From WJJR01 sp964440935 (GTDB lineage: Bacteria; Zixibacteria; MSB-5A5; WJJR01), in assembly GCA_964440935.1 (NCBI GenBank), contig CAYTTY010000001.1, positions 124,001 to 188,000 of the forward strand: 64,000 nucleotides of DNA, written 5' to 3'. A model generated the notes under the pieces. That model searched no databases. It had not been told where the DNA came from and was given only the letters and a program-made list of their open reading frames with translations. A program made the position numbers and the translations under genes. This document shows, piece after piece, positions 1 through 9,555 of the stretch. The number at the start of each line of letters is the position of its first letter. Position 1 is the first letter of the stretch.

Positions 1-2682
1 TACGAAGACTTCGAACTCTCGGAGCGGGCCGTCGAAATGGAAGCGGTCACGGTCACGGTGGAACGGCCGATGATCATCCGAGACCAAACGTCCTCATTGC
101 GCATCGTCGGCGAGGAGTTGATTCAGAACTCTCCAACACGTGGCTACGATGAAATCGTCCAGTTGCAGTCGGGCGTTGTGCGCTATTCGGACAACGCGGC
201 CCGGGGCCGCGCGCGGGGTGACCGTGAGAACTCGGTCAACGGTACACTGCACATTCGTGGCGGCCGGGCCTCCGAGGTGGCTTACTACGTCGATGGATTC
301 TCACAGCAGGATCCGCTGACCGGCATGTCGACCGTGAACATCAACCAGAATGCCATCCAGGAAGTGCAGTTGACCACCGGTGGATTCAGTGCCGAGTATG
401 GCAAGATCTCCTCCGGTGTGGTCAATGTGACGACCAAGGGCGGTTATGGCACCTCGGGTTACAACGGCGGCTTTGAGGTGGCAACCGACAATCTCGAAGT
501 TGACAAATCCTACGATTACAATTTGTACTCCGCGCACCTCTCTGGCCCGGTGCTGCCCGACAATGACCGGCTATCTTTCTTTGCCTCGGGCGAACGCCGC
601 TGGCAGGGAGACCGTGCGCCGCGGGCCAACATGGAAAACTCGTTCGCCGATCGGCACCGGATGCCGGTGAACTCGCTTTCTGGATGGTCGTATCAGGGGA
701 AGCTCTACTACGACCTGACCAATGACATCCAACTGAAGGCCGGCGTGCTCGGTTCGAGAGATGATTGGCGCGAATTCCGGATGGACTACTACTTCGCCCG
801 CGATCATGTCCCGCGTTACGACGACGAGAACAACTCGTTGTACGGACAGATTGTCCACAACATCTCACCGAAGACATTCTATACCGCCTCGGTCAATTAC
901 TTCCAGACCAAGCGCCTGCGCGGTGACGGTGTCCATTTCGACAATCTGCTCGAGTATTCGCGTCCCGATGGTCAGACGCGATTCGACGAGTCAACGTTGT
1001 TCTGGTTGGGTGATGATCCCGCGACGCCGGACTCCTTTGAAGTACGGCCGGTCCACATCGGTGGTACCGACTCGGCGTACGTACGCATGCCGGTCGAAGC
1101 GACGGTGATCGATTCTTCCGGTGAAACGGTGGATACCATCCGTTATGCCAACGAGGGTCACGTGTGGGATGACTTTCTGAAGCGGAACTCGTCCTATGTC
1201 GGATTTGACTTCGACCTGACCAGCCAGGTGCACCCGAACCATGAAATCAAAACCGGTCTCGAGTTCCAACGCCACAACCTGAAGTTCTACCAGCATTACT
1301 TTCCGACGAACGCGTACTCGGGCCTCGACGGCGGTGGTTTCCGCGACGCCAACAATTACGGGTACGACAAGTTGGCCAACGAATCCGACACATTGTCAGA
1401 AGGCAATGAAGCCCGTACCCCGCTCGAATTCGCCGGATACATTCAAGACAAGTTCGAGTGGCAGGGGCTGGTGGTCAACGCCGGTATCCGTCTCGACGTG
1501 CTCGATGTGAACACGCGTCGCCTGGTGAACGATGCGGTGCCGCTCAACGGTGACTCTACACGTGGTAATCCCGAGGTCCTCGATATCGACTCCGACATGG
1601 AGCCGGCCGAGGTTCAATACGATATCTCGCCCCGTCTGGGTATCGGGTTCCCGGTGTCGGATCAGTCGGTCTTCCATTTTTCGTATGGAAAGTTTTTCCA
1701 GCGTCCCGACTTGCAGAATCTGTATGTGGCTTGGGACTACATGGAATACAAGATCCGGGATGGCGGTTACTACGTAGCGTTTGGAAACCCGAACCTGGAG
1801 CCGTCCAAGACAACGGCCTATGAAATCGGTTTTACGACGCAAATCAACGACTACTCGAAGGTGTCCATTACAGCCTATTACAAGGATACCGAGGGCAACA
1901 CCGAAGTGGTCAATCAGAACGCCGACAGTATCCTGTCAGAAGGGACCAAGAACTTTGCCACCTACCGCAATGCGGACTTTGCTACGGTTCGCGGTATCGA
2001 TCTCAGTTACTCCATGCGCCGCATTCGCAACGTGCAGTTGGATTTGAACTACACACTGGCGTACGCGAAGGGGACCGGCTCTACGGCCAACACCCAGCGG
2101 AACGTGGCCTGGCAAAACAAGGAAGCGCCCAGCCAGTCGGCACCGCTCGCGTTCGACCAGCGGCATCAGTTCTCGGCGATATTGGACATCCGCTCCCGTG
2201 ACAAGGAAGGCCCGAAACTAGGCGATTTCTATCCATTGGAAAACGCCGGTGTCAACCTCGTGTTCAATGCGACTTCGGGAAGGCCATACACGAAGATGGA
2301 CGTGTTCAATGAAATCACTCTCGGTGCCGTGACATCGGTACCGGACGGTTCCATCAATAGCCGGTATGGGCCGTGGATCTATCGCCTCGATATGAAGGCC
2401 AATCGCGCCTTTAAGATTGGCCGCCTGAACTTCGACGCGTACGTGTGGGTGCTCAACCTCCTCGACCGCGACAATGCGCTCGACGTTTACGAAAGTACTG
2501 GATTGCCGAACACGACCGGATGGTTGTCGTCCCCCGATGGGCAGGAATTTCTGAGGACGCAAGGGGACGACGTCGACTACACCGGCGTGTCAAATAGCGA
2601 GAAGTATGAAATCAAACAGAACGACCCGAACAGCTACGACACACCGCGGCAGATTCGGTTCGGTTTGAGGACATTCTTCTAA
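1..2682 (+). CDS. TonB-dependent outer-membrane receptor, 5' end outside the window
   Basis: The frame is open from base 1, so the gene starts upstream; the ATG at 37 is internal. Residues before it fit the end of a carboxypeptidase-like regulatory domain running into the plug. Plug signatures are visible (HIRGGRASEVAYYVDG, then GGFSAEYGKISSGVVNVTTKGG at about residues 75-135 counted from 37). The remaining roughly 740 residues alternate like beta strands and end in RFGLRTFF, a terminal-Phe barrel signature. The family imports substrates across the outer membrane using TonB energy; the substrate cannot be read from sequence. The two genes behind it, a secreted protein and a PorV-like barrel, suggest an outer-membrane export/uptake cluster. 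Confidence 0.9.
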   Translation, partial: YEDFELSERAVEMEAVTVTVERPMIIRDQTSSLRIVGEELIQNSPTRGYDEIVQLQSGVVRYSDNAARGRARGDRENSVNGTLHIRGGRASEVAYYVDGFSQQDPLTGMSTVNINQNAIQEVQLTTGGFSAEYGKISSGVVNVTTKGGYGTSGYNGGFEVATDNLEVDKSYDYNLYSAHLSGPVLPDNDRLSFFASGERRWQGDRAPRANMENSFADRHRMPVNSLSGWSYQGKLYYDLTNDIQLKAGVLGSRDDWREFRMDYYFARDHVPRYDDENNSLYGQIVHNISPKTFYTASVNYFQTKRLRGDGVHFDNLLEYSRPDGQTRFDESTLFWLGDDPATPDSFEVRPVHIGGTDSAYVRMPVEATVIDSSGETVDTIRYANEGHVWDDFLKRNSSYVGFDFDLTSQVHPNHEIKTGLEFQRHNLKFYQHYFPTNAYSGLDGGGFRDANNYGYDKLANESDTLSEGNEARTPLEFAGYIQDKFEWQGLVVNAGIRLDVLDVNTRRLVNDAVPLNGDSTRGNPEVLDIDSDMEPAEVQYDISPRLGIGFPVSDQSVFHFSYGKFFQRPDLQNLYVAWDYMEYKIRDGGYYVAFGNPNLEPSKTTAYEIGFTTQINDYSKVSITAYYKDTEGNTEVVNQNADSILSEGTKNFATYRNADFATVRGIDLSYSMRRIRNVQLDLNYTLAYAKGTGSTANTQRNVAWQNKEAPSQSAPLAFDQRHQFSAILDIRSRDKEGPKLGDFYPLENAGVNLVFNATSGRPYTKMDVFNEITLGAVTSVPDGSINSRYGPWIYRLDMKANRAFKIGRLNFDAYVWVLNLLDRDNALDVYESTGLPNTTGWLSSPDGQEFLRTQGDDVDYTGVSNSEKYEIKQNDPNSYDTPRQIRFGLRTFF

Positions 2683-2741
2683 AAGAGAGATGTCGGATGT
2701 TGGAGAATATCTCATACGATAGTGTCCATAGGAGGACGAGT

Positions 2742-5684
2742 ATGAAGCTCTTGAGGAAACTGATCGTTCCGACTGTTGTCCTCGCCTGGGCGTCCGTCGC
2801 GGTGGCGGCGGTGCCGATCGGGGGACCCTACGCGGGGGTTCAGCCGGCGGGGACACAGATCACGGATACACAAACATGGATCGATATCAACAACCTGTTG
2901 ATGTTCGTCACCAACACCGGGTCGTTTGCCTACGACCAGGGCGGTGTATTAGGCAAAAGCGACGGCCTTTACTTCCCGCGTGGCACCAACAAGACCGTCA
3001 TTTTCGCAGGCGGTTTCTGGATGGGCGCCAAGGTGAACGATGAGATTCGTATCGCACTGGCCGAATATTCTGATGAGTTCGTTCCCGGTCCGTTTGGCGG
3101 CGACCCAACAGCCCAGAAAAACCGCGTCTACAAGATTCGTCAAGGCGACACGCCCGAATCGAATCCCGATTACGCCGACTGGCCATTCGAGGATGGTGCT
3201 CCGGCGTTGAAGGCCGCCGACGGCTCGGATTCGCTCGATGCCAGCGGCAATCCGATTCCCGGGCTAGTCGGCGACATGACCCTATGGTCGGTGTTTAATG
3301 ACGGTGACCCGACGGCACATAGCAACAATGCCGGGGACACCGAGCCACTCAACGTCGAAGTGCACAATACGACCTTCGCCTTCGAACGCACGGGAGCGTT
3401 GGGCAACTGCATCTTTGTCCGCCTGAAGATCATCAACAAGGGCGCCGACACGCTGAAGGACGCCTTTGTGAACACCTGGGCGGACCCTGATTTGGGTGAT
3501 GCCGGTGACGACCTCGTGGGTTGCGACACCACGCTCAGCCTGGGCTACTGCTACAACGCCGGCAGTGACCAGACCTATGGCGCGGCGCCGCCCGCAGTTG
3601 GTTACGACTTCTTCCAAGGTCCCATGATCGAGACAGGCAACTTGGAAGATTCGGCGCTGGCCTACGGCCAGTGGTTCCACGGATTCAAGAACCTGCCGAT
3701 GACATCGTTCAACAAATACATCAATGGTACAGACCCCAGCAGCGCCGAGCAGTCCTACAACTACATGTCGGGTCTTCAGCGGGAGGGCCAGCCGCACACC
3801 AATCCGACTACTGGAGAGGTGACCACCTACGTGCATTCAGGCGATCCGGTCACCGGCATTGGCTGGCTTGATTCCAACCCGGCCGACCGTCGCTACTTCC
3901 TCTCATCCGGCCCATTCGACATGGCGCCGGGAGATTCGCAGGAAGTGGTGATCGGTATCGTGGTCGGACAGGGTGCCGACCGGCTCACGTCAATCACGGC
4001 GTTGAAGTTCAATGATCAGTTTGCACAGAGTGCATTCGACAAGAACTTCAACCTGCCACGCCCGCCGGTTGCACCGAAGATCACCGCGACCGAACTCGAT
4101 CAGGCCGTTGTTCTCACGTGGACAGACACGTCGGAGGTCGACCCCGGTGACTACGCCTTTGAGGGGTACAATATCTATCAGGGGCTGACGAGTTCCGGAC
4201 CCTGGCAGTGGCTGGCGACCTTTGATCTCGAAAACGAAATCACGGTCATCTTCGATCAGGACGTCGATTTGGATTTTGGTGTTGTCGTGGAGAAGCCGGT
4301 CCAGCGCGGTTCCGATTCGGGCATCAGACGCTACATCCACCTTACGGATGACAAGTTCGAAGGACGGCCGCTACGCAACTACACCGACTATCATTTTGCG
4401 GTGACTGCTTACTCCTATAAAGAGGGAGAGGCACCCAACAACCTTGAAAACCCATTCTCCGCGGCCCGTGTGAAGGTAACGCCGCAGCCGGAGGCACCGG
4501 GAGTGGACATTAGCGGTGTCCTTGCGGATACAATTCCTGCCGAGCACACGGCCGGTGGTGGAGACGGCTCAGCATTCGCACTTGTGATCGATCCGTCGAT
4601 CACAACGGGACACGATTACGCAGTCGGTTTTGATGACGACGGCTCAGGTGGTTACACCTGGCGCGTCACCGATCTTGATGAGAACGACGACGTTGTTACG
4701 GGTCAAACCAACCAAAGCGGCGATGATGACTATCCCATTTTCGATGGGCTCATGGTCAAAGTCCTCGGACCGCCGGTGGGCGTCAAGGGTGTCGATGAAG
4801 TGGCCAACGAGAGCGGCCCCATCGAACCGGACAATGTTCATTTCAGTCTCAATTCAACTGGCGATTGGTACATCGATCCGGGTGGCGGCTTCGATCGCTA
4901 CTCTTGGCAAGGTGGAACAACGCATGATTACGAGATTCGGTTCACGCCAGAGGCGACCGAATACTGCTGGGACTGGTTTGGACAGGGAGATTACGCGTTC
5001 GTCTTTGGAACACGTGTTCCCATTGAATTTTGGGATATCACAGACAACCGTCGAATCACCTTCATGTTGATCGACGACGATGAAAGTGGTGACTTTTCAT
5101 GGGGCGACGGTCTGTACATTTGGGACATCAACTACGATGACGTTGCCTGGGAGACTCCCGGGATTCACACGGGCGACTATGATCCGGATTACCACGATTT
5201 GCATTACGGTCGCTTCTGGTTTTACGACTACTCCCATGAGTTGACGCGGCCGGCACCGGGGACGATTGTGCGGGTGACGACGAATAAGATCAACACGGAT
5301 GAGGACGTCTTCACGTTTACCGCCCCAGCGGTCGATACCGGCGGTCCGGCGGAGGTGGCCGACGATCTCTCGCAGATCAAAGTCGTGCCGAACCCGTATT
5401 ACGCATTCTCGTCCTACGAGCCGGATCAGTTCGCACGTCAAGTCCGCTTCACCAACCTCCCGGAATCATGCACGATTCGCATTTTCAATCTGGGCGGTGA
5501 CCTGGTACGGACACTCACAAAGGACGACCCGACCACCTTCACGACGTGGAATCTTCAGACGGAAAACAACATCCTCGTTTCGTCGGGGCTGTATGTCTAT
5601 GTCGTCACAGATAACATGTCGGGGGCCGATCACGTGGGCAAGATGGCGGTCTTTGTTGAGATCGAACAATTGGATGTCTATTGA
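2742..5684 (+). CDS. Large secreted protein with FlgD-like C-terminal domain
   Basis: I start it at ATG 2742 because GGAGGACG lies just upstream and a clear signal peptide follows (MKLLRKLIVPTVVLAWASVA); an in-frame start at 2697 lacks this. The product is about 980 residues. Around residues 440-520 a fibronectin-III-like stretch is visible (VVLTWTDTSEVDPGDYAFEGYNIY). The last about 95 residues (IKVVPNPYYAFSSYEP, TIRIFNLGGDLVRTL, SSGLYVYVV) have the FlgD-Ig/type IX sorting-like beta fold common in surface proteins of the FCB superphylum. It lies 59 bp behind the receptor gene and 20 bp before a PorV-like gene, so joint transcription is likely. Its precise function is unknown; secretion by a type IX-like system is inference. 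Confidence 0.75.
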   Translation: MKLLRKLIVPTVVLAWASVAVAAVPIGGPYAGVQPAGTQITDTQTWIDINNLLMFVTNTGSFAYDQGGVLGKSDGLYFPRGTNKTVIFAGGFWMGAKVNDEIRIALAEYSDEFVPGPFGGDPTAQKNRVYKIRQGDTPESNPDYADWPFEDGAPALKAADGSDSLDASGNPIPGLVGDMTLWSVFNDGDPTAHSNNAGDTEPLNVEVHNTTFAFERTGALGNCIFVRLKIINKGADTLKDAFVNTWADPDLGDAGDDLVGCDTTLSLGYCYNAGSDQTYGAAPPAVGYDFFQGPMIETGNLEDSALAYGQWFHGFKNLPMTSFNKYINGTDPSSAEQSYNYMSGLQREGQPHTNPTTGEVTTYVHSGDPVTGIGWLDSNPADRRYFLSSGPFDMAPGDSQEVVIGIVVGQGADRLTSITALKFNDQFAQSAFDKNFNLPRPPVAPKITATELDQAVVLTWTDTSEVDPGDYAFEGYNIYQGLTSSGPWQWLATFDLENEITVIFDQDVDLDFGVVVEKPVQRGSDSGIRRYIHLTDDKFEGRPLRNYTDYHFAVTAYSYKEGEAPNNLENPFSAARVKVTPQPEAPGVDISGVLADTIPAEHTAGGGDGSAFALVIDPSITTGHDYAVGFDDDGSGGYTWRVTDLDENDDVVTGQTNQSGDDDYPIFDGLMVKVLGPPVGVKGVDEVANESGPIEPDNVHFSLNSTGDWYIDPGGGFDRYSWQGGTTHDYEIRFTPEATEYCWDWFGQGDYAFVFGTRVPIEFWDITDNRRITFMLIDDDESGDFSWGDGLYIWDINYDDVAWETPGIHTGDYDPDYHDLHYGRFWFYDYSHELTRPAPGTIVRVTTNKINTDEDVFTFTAPAVDTGGPAEVADDLSQIKVVPNPYYAFSSYEPDQFARQVRFTNLPESCTIRIFNLGGDLVRTLTKDDPTTFTTWNLQTENNILVSSGLYVYVVTDNMSGADHVGKMAVFVEIEQLDVY

Positions 5685-5704
5685 GCGAGGGGAGAAACCG
5701 AACC

Positions 5705-6724
5705 ATGAAGAGACTCATAATCATCGTGGCGGCGATTGCCCTGGTGGTGAGTTGTGTGGACACCACGATCGCCGAAAACGCCCCACGCCTTGGATCGGCG
5801 GGCGCACATGAATTGCGTCTGCCTGTATCGGCCCGCATGATGGGCATGGCGGGTGCGTCGCTGGTGAACGCGAAAGGCACCGACGGGTTGTTCTGGAATC
5901 CTGCCGGGATTGCCATGTCGGAGCGCACCGAACTGGAATTCTCGCACTTGACGTACATCGCGGATATCAATCAGAGTTACCTTGGTGCTGTCACGCATTT
6001 CGGCTCGATCGGATCATTTGGGCTGTCGGCGAAGTTCATTACGACGGGCGATATCGCCGTGACAACCGAAACCCAGCCCAATGGTACCGGCGAGATGTAC
6101 TCACCGACGTTCTCGGTCATCGGTGCTCACTGGGCGCGCCGATTCACCGATCGTATCACCTTCGGGCTGTCGACGCATTACATCACCGAAAGCATCGATC
6201 GCGCGCGCGCGACAGGTGTCGCATTCGACTTGGGATTTGACTACGATCCGCAGTGGCGGGGACTGAAGTTTGCGATCGTGATGAAAAACTACGGCCCCGA
6301 CATGCGGTTCGGTGGCGAGGGCTTCTCCGAAGACGTGCGTGTTCCGGGGCAGGATCCCAACTCACCGGACAAAACCATTCGCCAGCAGTCGGCGGCGTTT
6401 GAATTGCCGTCACATGTGAAGCTTGGCTTGGCGTGGGAGGCATGGCAGCAGGATCGCAATAACATGATGCTCTACGGATCGTTCCAGAGCAACACGTTCA
6501 ACAACGACGAAGGACACTTCGGCGGAGAGTACTCGTACGACAACACGTTCTTCCTGCGCGCCGGATACACCTACTCCGATCAGGATGCGTACCTGTATGG
6601 TGTGACGTTCGGCGGCGGGCTTGTCCTCAAGTGGGGCGAGACCGACATGATGTTCGACTACGCCTGGACCGAAACCGACGTGTTCGACGCCAATCAGTAT
6701 TTCACCGTCAAAGTGGCTTTCTGA
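5705..6724 (+). CDS. PorV/PorQ-like outer-membrane beta-barrel (UPF0164 type)
   Basis: Start chosen at ATG 5705 (GAGGGGAG upstream, signal peptide MKRLIIIVAAIALVVSCVDT following). The mature N-terminus shows the family hallmark LPVSARMMGMAGASLVNAKG followed by GLFWNPAGIA, as in PorV/PorQ and UPF0164 proteins. The rest is rich in alternating aromatic/hydrophobic strands and ends in FTVKVAF, consistent with a barrel of about 340 residues. In type IX secretion PorV receives exported cargo at the outer membrane, which fits its place behind a protein with a sorting-like C-terminus. A fatty-acid-transporter-like role (FadL superfamily) is an alternative. It is the last gene before a strong terminator. 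Confidence 0.78.
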   Translation: MKRLIIIVAAIALVVSCVDTTIAENAPRLGSAGAHELRLPVSARMMGMAGASLVNAKGTDGLFWNPAGIAMSERTELEFSHLTYIADINQSYLGAVTHFGSIGSFGLSAKFITTGDIAVTTETQPNGTGEMYSPTFSVIGAHWARRFTDRITFGLSTHYITESIDRARATGVAFDLGFDYDPQWRGLKFAIVMKNYGPDMRFGGEGFSEDVRVPGQDPNSPDKTIRQQSAAFELPSHVKLGLAWEAWQQDRNNMMLYGSFQSNTFNNDEGHFGGEYSYDNTFFLRAGYTYSDQDAYLYGVTFGGGLVLKWGETDMMFDYAWTETDVFDANQYFTVKVAF

Positions 6725-6751
6725 TACGGATATCAGAAAAGCGCACGGACG

Positions 6752-6793
6752 CTCAAAACACCCCCGCTCCGCAAGCGGGGGTGTTTTTTTGAG
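6752..6793 (+). terminator. Rho-independent terminator after the PorV-like gene
   Basis: Stem AACACCCCCGCT / AGCGGGGGTGTT with loop CCGCA, followed by a run of seven T. The flanking CTCAAAA / TTTTTTGAG allows the stem to extend and makes it usable from both strands. It closes the receptor/secreted-protein/barrel group. Confidence 0.93.
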
Positions 6794-6823
6794 CAGGCGA
6801 TCAGACGAGCGATTCGATCGTCG

Positions 6824-6880
6824 ATGTGGCCCTGATGGCGCTTTGGGCCATCAGGGCCTGCGTACCTCACACTGGAATCG
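6824..6880. repeat. Palindromic intergenic repeat, copy A
   Basis: Contains GGCCCTGATGG / CCATCAGGGCC around a 9-nt loop and ends in CTCACACTGGAA. A related copy lies at 21739-21795 with the same order of blocks (ATGTGGCCC, GATGG, GCTTT, CCATCAGGGC, CTCACA, TGGAA). Both copies precede genes on the plus strand or lie between genes. Function unknown. Confidence 0.6.
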
Positions 6881-6945
6881 TATTCGGCCGTCATCCGCGA
6901 TCAGTCATTGCGCACAGGACAAATGACGATAACTTGGGTGGTACG

Positions 6946-8907
6946 ATGTGGAGGCGTAGAACGTACAAAAGAGACATGACACGGCGTGGGGAATACAGGC
7001 TATCGGTATTCTGTGTGGTACTCGCACTCATGTTGGCTACGACTGTGGGTGCCCAGTCAGACCCACAGAGGCATGGTCCGATCTCGCCGCCCGCCATCGA
7101 AGTGGTGTATCCTAAGAAGGGGCAGCGGATCGGGCCGGTCGATTCCACGTTTGTGATCGGTTCAGTTACGCCGGGGGCATCTTTACGCATCAATGGCCAT
7201 CTTATCGATGTCTACCGTACCGGTGGGTTTTTGGCCTGGCTGCCCGTCGAGAAGGGCAAGTTCACCTTCCGCCTGCGTGCGACCGATGGATTCCATTTCG
7301 ATTCGCTCGACCTGCCGGTCACCATCGCCGACCCGCGACCAATTCCGCCCGATAGCGGGCTGATCATCCGCAACGTGCGCCCGATGTGGAACCGGACGAT
7401 TCGCGCCGGCGATGAAATCGAGATTCGGTTTGATGGGACCGTCGGATGTGACGCCCGGTATTGGATTATCGGAGATGTCGATTCACTTGGGCCGTTTCCC
7501 ATGGCTGAGCAGCATTATGAGCGCTATTCCGATTTCCACACATATCGCAAGGACGCATTGCTCGAAGACGGTCCCCGGTACGATCAGGCGCCGTCCGGAG
7601 GCCGCTATACCGGTGTCTGGAGAGTCCCCGATATCGAGGGCGCCGATTCGCTGACGGTTCGAGTTGAGCTGACCGGGCTCTCTCAGAAATGGCTGGAGTC
7701 GCGACGGCGTCACTACAAGACACACTACGGGCCACCGATACCGATCGACACGACAGTCCGCACGATTCGTGAGACCGCAACCGGCAGATTGCGTCCAGTT
7801 GATGATCTCCCGCCGCGGGTGGTTGAATTCACTGACAGTGTGCAGACGCTGCGCATGGGTCCAAGACTGGGGTACATCACGATCTTTCAGCCTTACGGTG
7901 TGCGCACCCGTTGGTGGGGAGAGGCGGGACCGTGGACCATCTTACAGTTGGCGCCGGGACACATCGCCTGGCTTGAAAAAGATAAGACGAGGCTCCTGCC
8001 GGAGGGCACGCCGGTTCCGGAAACATTTATTGCGCGGATGTCCACCAAAGTCAGCGGTGACGATGTGCAATTCCGCGTGGGAACGTCGGAGCGGATTCCA
8101 TTCAAGATAACCGTCGATGACGATCTGCATCATGTGCGCGTGATCCTGTTCGGCGCCACGTCGAACACCGACTGGATCGAGCACGATCCCGATGATGACC
8201 TGATCAAGAACATCACCTGGTCGCAAATGCAACCCGGTGTGTATGTGATCAACTTACGCCTGGCGCAACAGGTGTGGGGTTACGATGCCCATTACGATAA
8301 CAAACAGTTTGTGCTGGAATTCAAACGGCCACCGTATGTCAGCGATGATCTCGAAGGACTCAAGGTCGCGGTCGATGCCGGGCATTCACGCGATCCCGGC
8401 GCCATTGGGCCGACCGGCCTGATGGAAAAGGACGCGAATCTCAAGATCGCCTGGAAAGTACACGCCGAACTGAAAGAGCGCGGTGCTGATGTCGTCATGA
8501 CGCGTCTCGGCGATGAACATGTCGCGCTCTATGACCGCCCGTCGCTGTCGGTCGCCGAGGATGTCGACCTGTTCGTGTCGGTGCACAACAATGCCGTTCC
8601 CGACGGTATCAATCCGTACTACCGCAACGGCACGTCAACGTACTACTACCACACGTTCTCACGCGATTTCGCGCGGCACATGCACCATCGTGTCCTCGAT
8701 GCCACTGAACTCAACGATTACGGTCTCACCCACGGCAACTTCGCCGTGATCCGTCCCACGCATTATCCCTCCGTCCTCGTTGAATGTGCGTTCATCATTC
8801 TCCCCGAACAGGAGGAGATGCTGTTGGACGACGATTTCATTGAGCGCACGGCCAAGGGGATTGTGAAAGGTATTGAGGATTTCGTGGAGGCGCGGTTGAA
8901 GCGGTAA
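6946..8907 (+). CDS. N-acetylmuramoyl-L-alanine amidase (Amidase_3, zinc)
   Basis: I place the start at ATG 6946 with GGGTGG upstream; ATG 6976 directly before the hydrophobic signal segment (LSVFCVVLALMLATTVGAQS) is possible. An upstream in-frame ATG at 6826 lies inside a palindromic repeat and is unlikely. The N-terminal about 430 residues are beta-rich, Ig-like (VTPGASLRING). The C-terminal 180 residues are Amidase_3: DAGH His480, Glu494 (GLMEKD), SVHNN His547 and catalytic Glu613 (LVECAF) are all present. The enzyme cleaves the amide bond between MurNAc and the stem peptide in the periplasm, as in daughter-cell separation. It has no AMIN domain I recognise; the Ig-like half may do the targeting. 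Single-gene unit after a terminator. Confidence 0.9.
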   Translation: MWRRRTYKRDMTRRGEYRLSVFCVVLALMLATTVGAQSDPQRHGPISPPAIEVVYPKKGQRIGPVDSTFVIGSVTPGASLRINGHLIDVYRTGGFLAWLPVEKGKFTFRLRATDGFHFDSLDLPVTIADPRPIPPDSGLIIRNVRPMWNRTIRAGDEIEIRFDGTVGCDARYWIIGDVDSLGPFPMAEQHYERYSDFHTYRKDALLEDGPRYDQAPSGGRYTGVWRVPDIEGADSLTVRVELTGLSQKWLESRRRHYKTHYGPPIPIDTTVRTIRETATGRLRPVDDLPPRVVEFTDSVQTLRMGPRLGYITIFQPYGVRTRWWGEAGPWTILQLAPGHIAWLEKDKTRLLPEGTPVPETFIARMSTKVSGDDVQFRVGTSERIPFKITVDDDLHHVRVILFGATSNTDWIEHDPDDDLIKNITWSQMQPGVYVINLRLAQQVWGYDAHYDNKQFVLEFKRPPYVSDDLEGLKVAVDAGHSRDPGAIGPTGLMEKDANLKIAWKVHAELKERGADVVMTRLGDEHVALYDRPSLSVAEDVDLFVSVHNNAVPDGINPYYRNGTSTYYYHTFSRDFARHMHHRVLDATELNDYGLTHGNFAVIRPTHYPSVLVECAFIILPEQEEMLLDDDFIERTAKGIVKGIEDFVEARLKR

Positions 8908-9052
8908 TGTTTACTGAAGTCGATGTGGTATGTTGACACTGACTCGACAACCCATTTAATTCACACTGGCCAAGGTCATTGCACATACGTCAGGGCACCC
9001 GGCCGGGAGTACACAGCGGTGCTCCCCGGCGCTGGGGCGTGTTGACAACGTC

Positions 9053-9346
9053 TTATAGCAATTGTCATAAATCCTTTCCGTTTGGATCAGGGTGCCAGGG
9101 GCCTTGAGGGGTGTGTTGCAAAACCCCCGAGAATCACAGCCTTCGGGAGGGCGAGCCTCCCGGCGAGCCGCAACGGCATGTTCCACACGGCGGCTCGGCG
9201 GGAGCCTCGCCCTCCCCAGTCTGAGGTGATGATAGTCAGCAGGCTTCTCAACACGCCCCTTGAGGCCCGTGGCACCCTGATGTCATCACGATGCACACGG
9301 TGCCTCGCTTCCCCTCAATCGGAAATCTATTCTGACAACCGCTCTA
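9053..9346. repeat. Miniature inverted-repeat element 1
   Basis: Left end at 9053-9080 (TTATAGCAATTGTCAT, then TTTCCG) and right end at 9316-9346 (AATCGGAAA, then CTGACAACCGCTCTA) are imperfect inverted copies. The right-hand 31 bp are identical to 9831-9861. The interior carries a 26-bp inverted repeat (9145-9170 with 9191-9216, two mismatches) built on GGGAGGGCGAG. No transposase is encoded. Confidence 0.7.
9145..9216. repeat. 26-bp imperfect inverted repeat inside element 1
   Basis: Arms 9145-9170 and 9191-9216 match at 24 of 26 positions; the arms begin GGGAGGGCGAG and end CTCGCCCTCCC. A 20-nt spacer separates them. RNA from either strand would form a very stable stem. Confidence 0.8.
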
Positions 9347-9384
9347 GGATGTGATCATATCGGGCGTTGTGAAGACGATCATCT

Positions 9385-9455
9385 GTAGGGGCGTACTGAG
9401 TACGCCCTCTCCCCGTATCGGATACGCGCCGAGGGCGTATTCAATACGCCCCTAC
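9385..9455. repeat. 25-bp inverted repeat, GTAGGGGCGTA family, copy A
   Basis: Arms 9385-9409 and 9431-9455 match at 23 of 25 positions. The same sequence type, with the same upstream flank (GATCATC then GTAGGGGCGTA) and a similar downstream flank (CAACACG then TCCCTC), recurs at 63195-63268. It sits between elements 1 and 2 here but inside element 4 there. Confidence 0.8.
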
Positions 9456-9555
9456 GAGAGTACACGATCTTCAATGACACACGTTTTGCAACACGTCCCT
9501 CTGCCGTGGGATGCGCCGGTATTCACACATGGGTTATATTATTCACGTCATATTT

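Noticed and set aside
6826..6945. Amidase start at ATG 6826
   Set aside because: It would translate the palindromic repeat and delay the signal peptide by 40 residues; ATG 6946 fits better.
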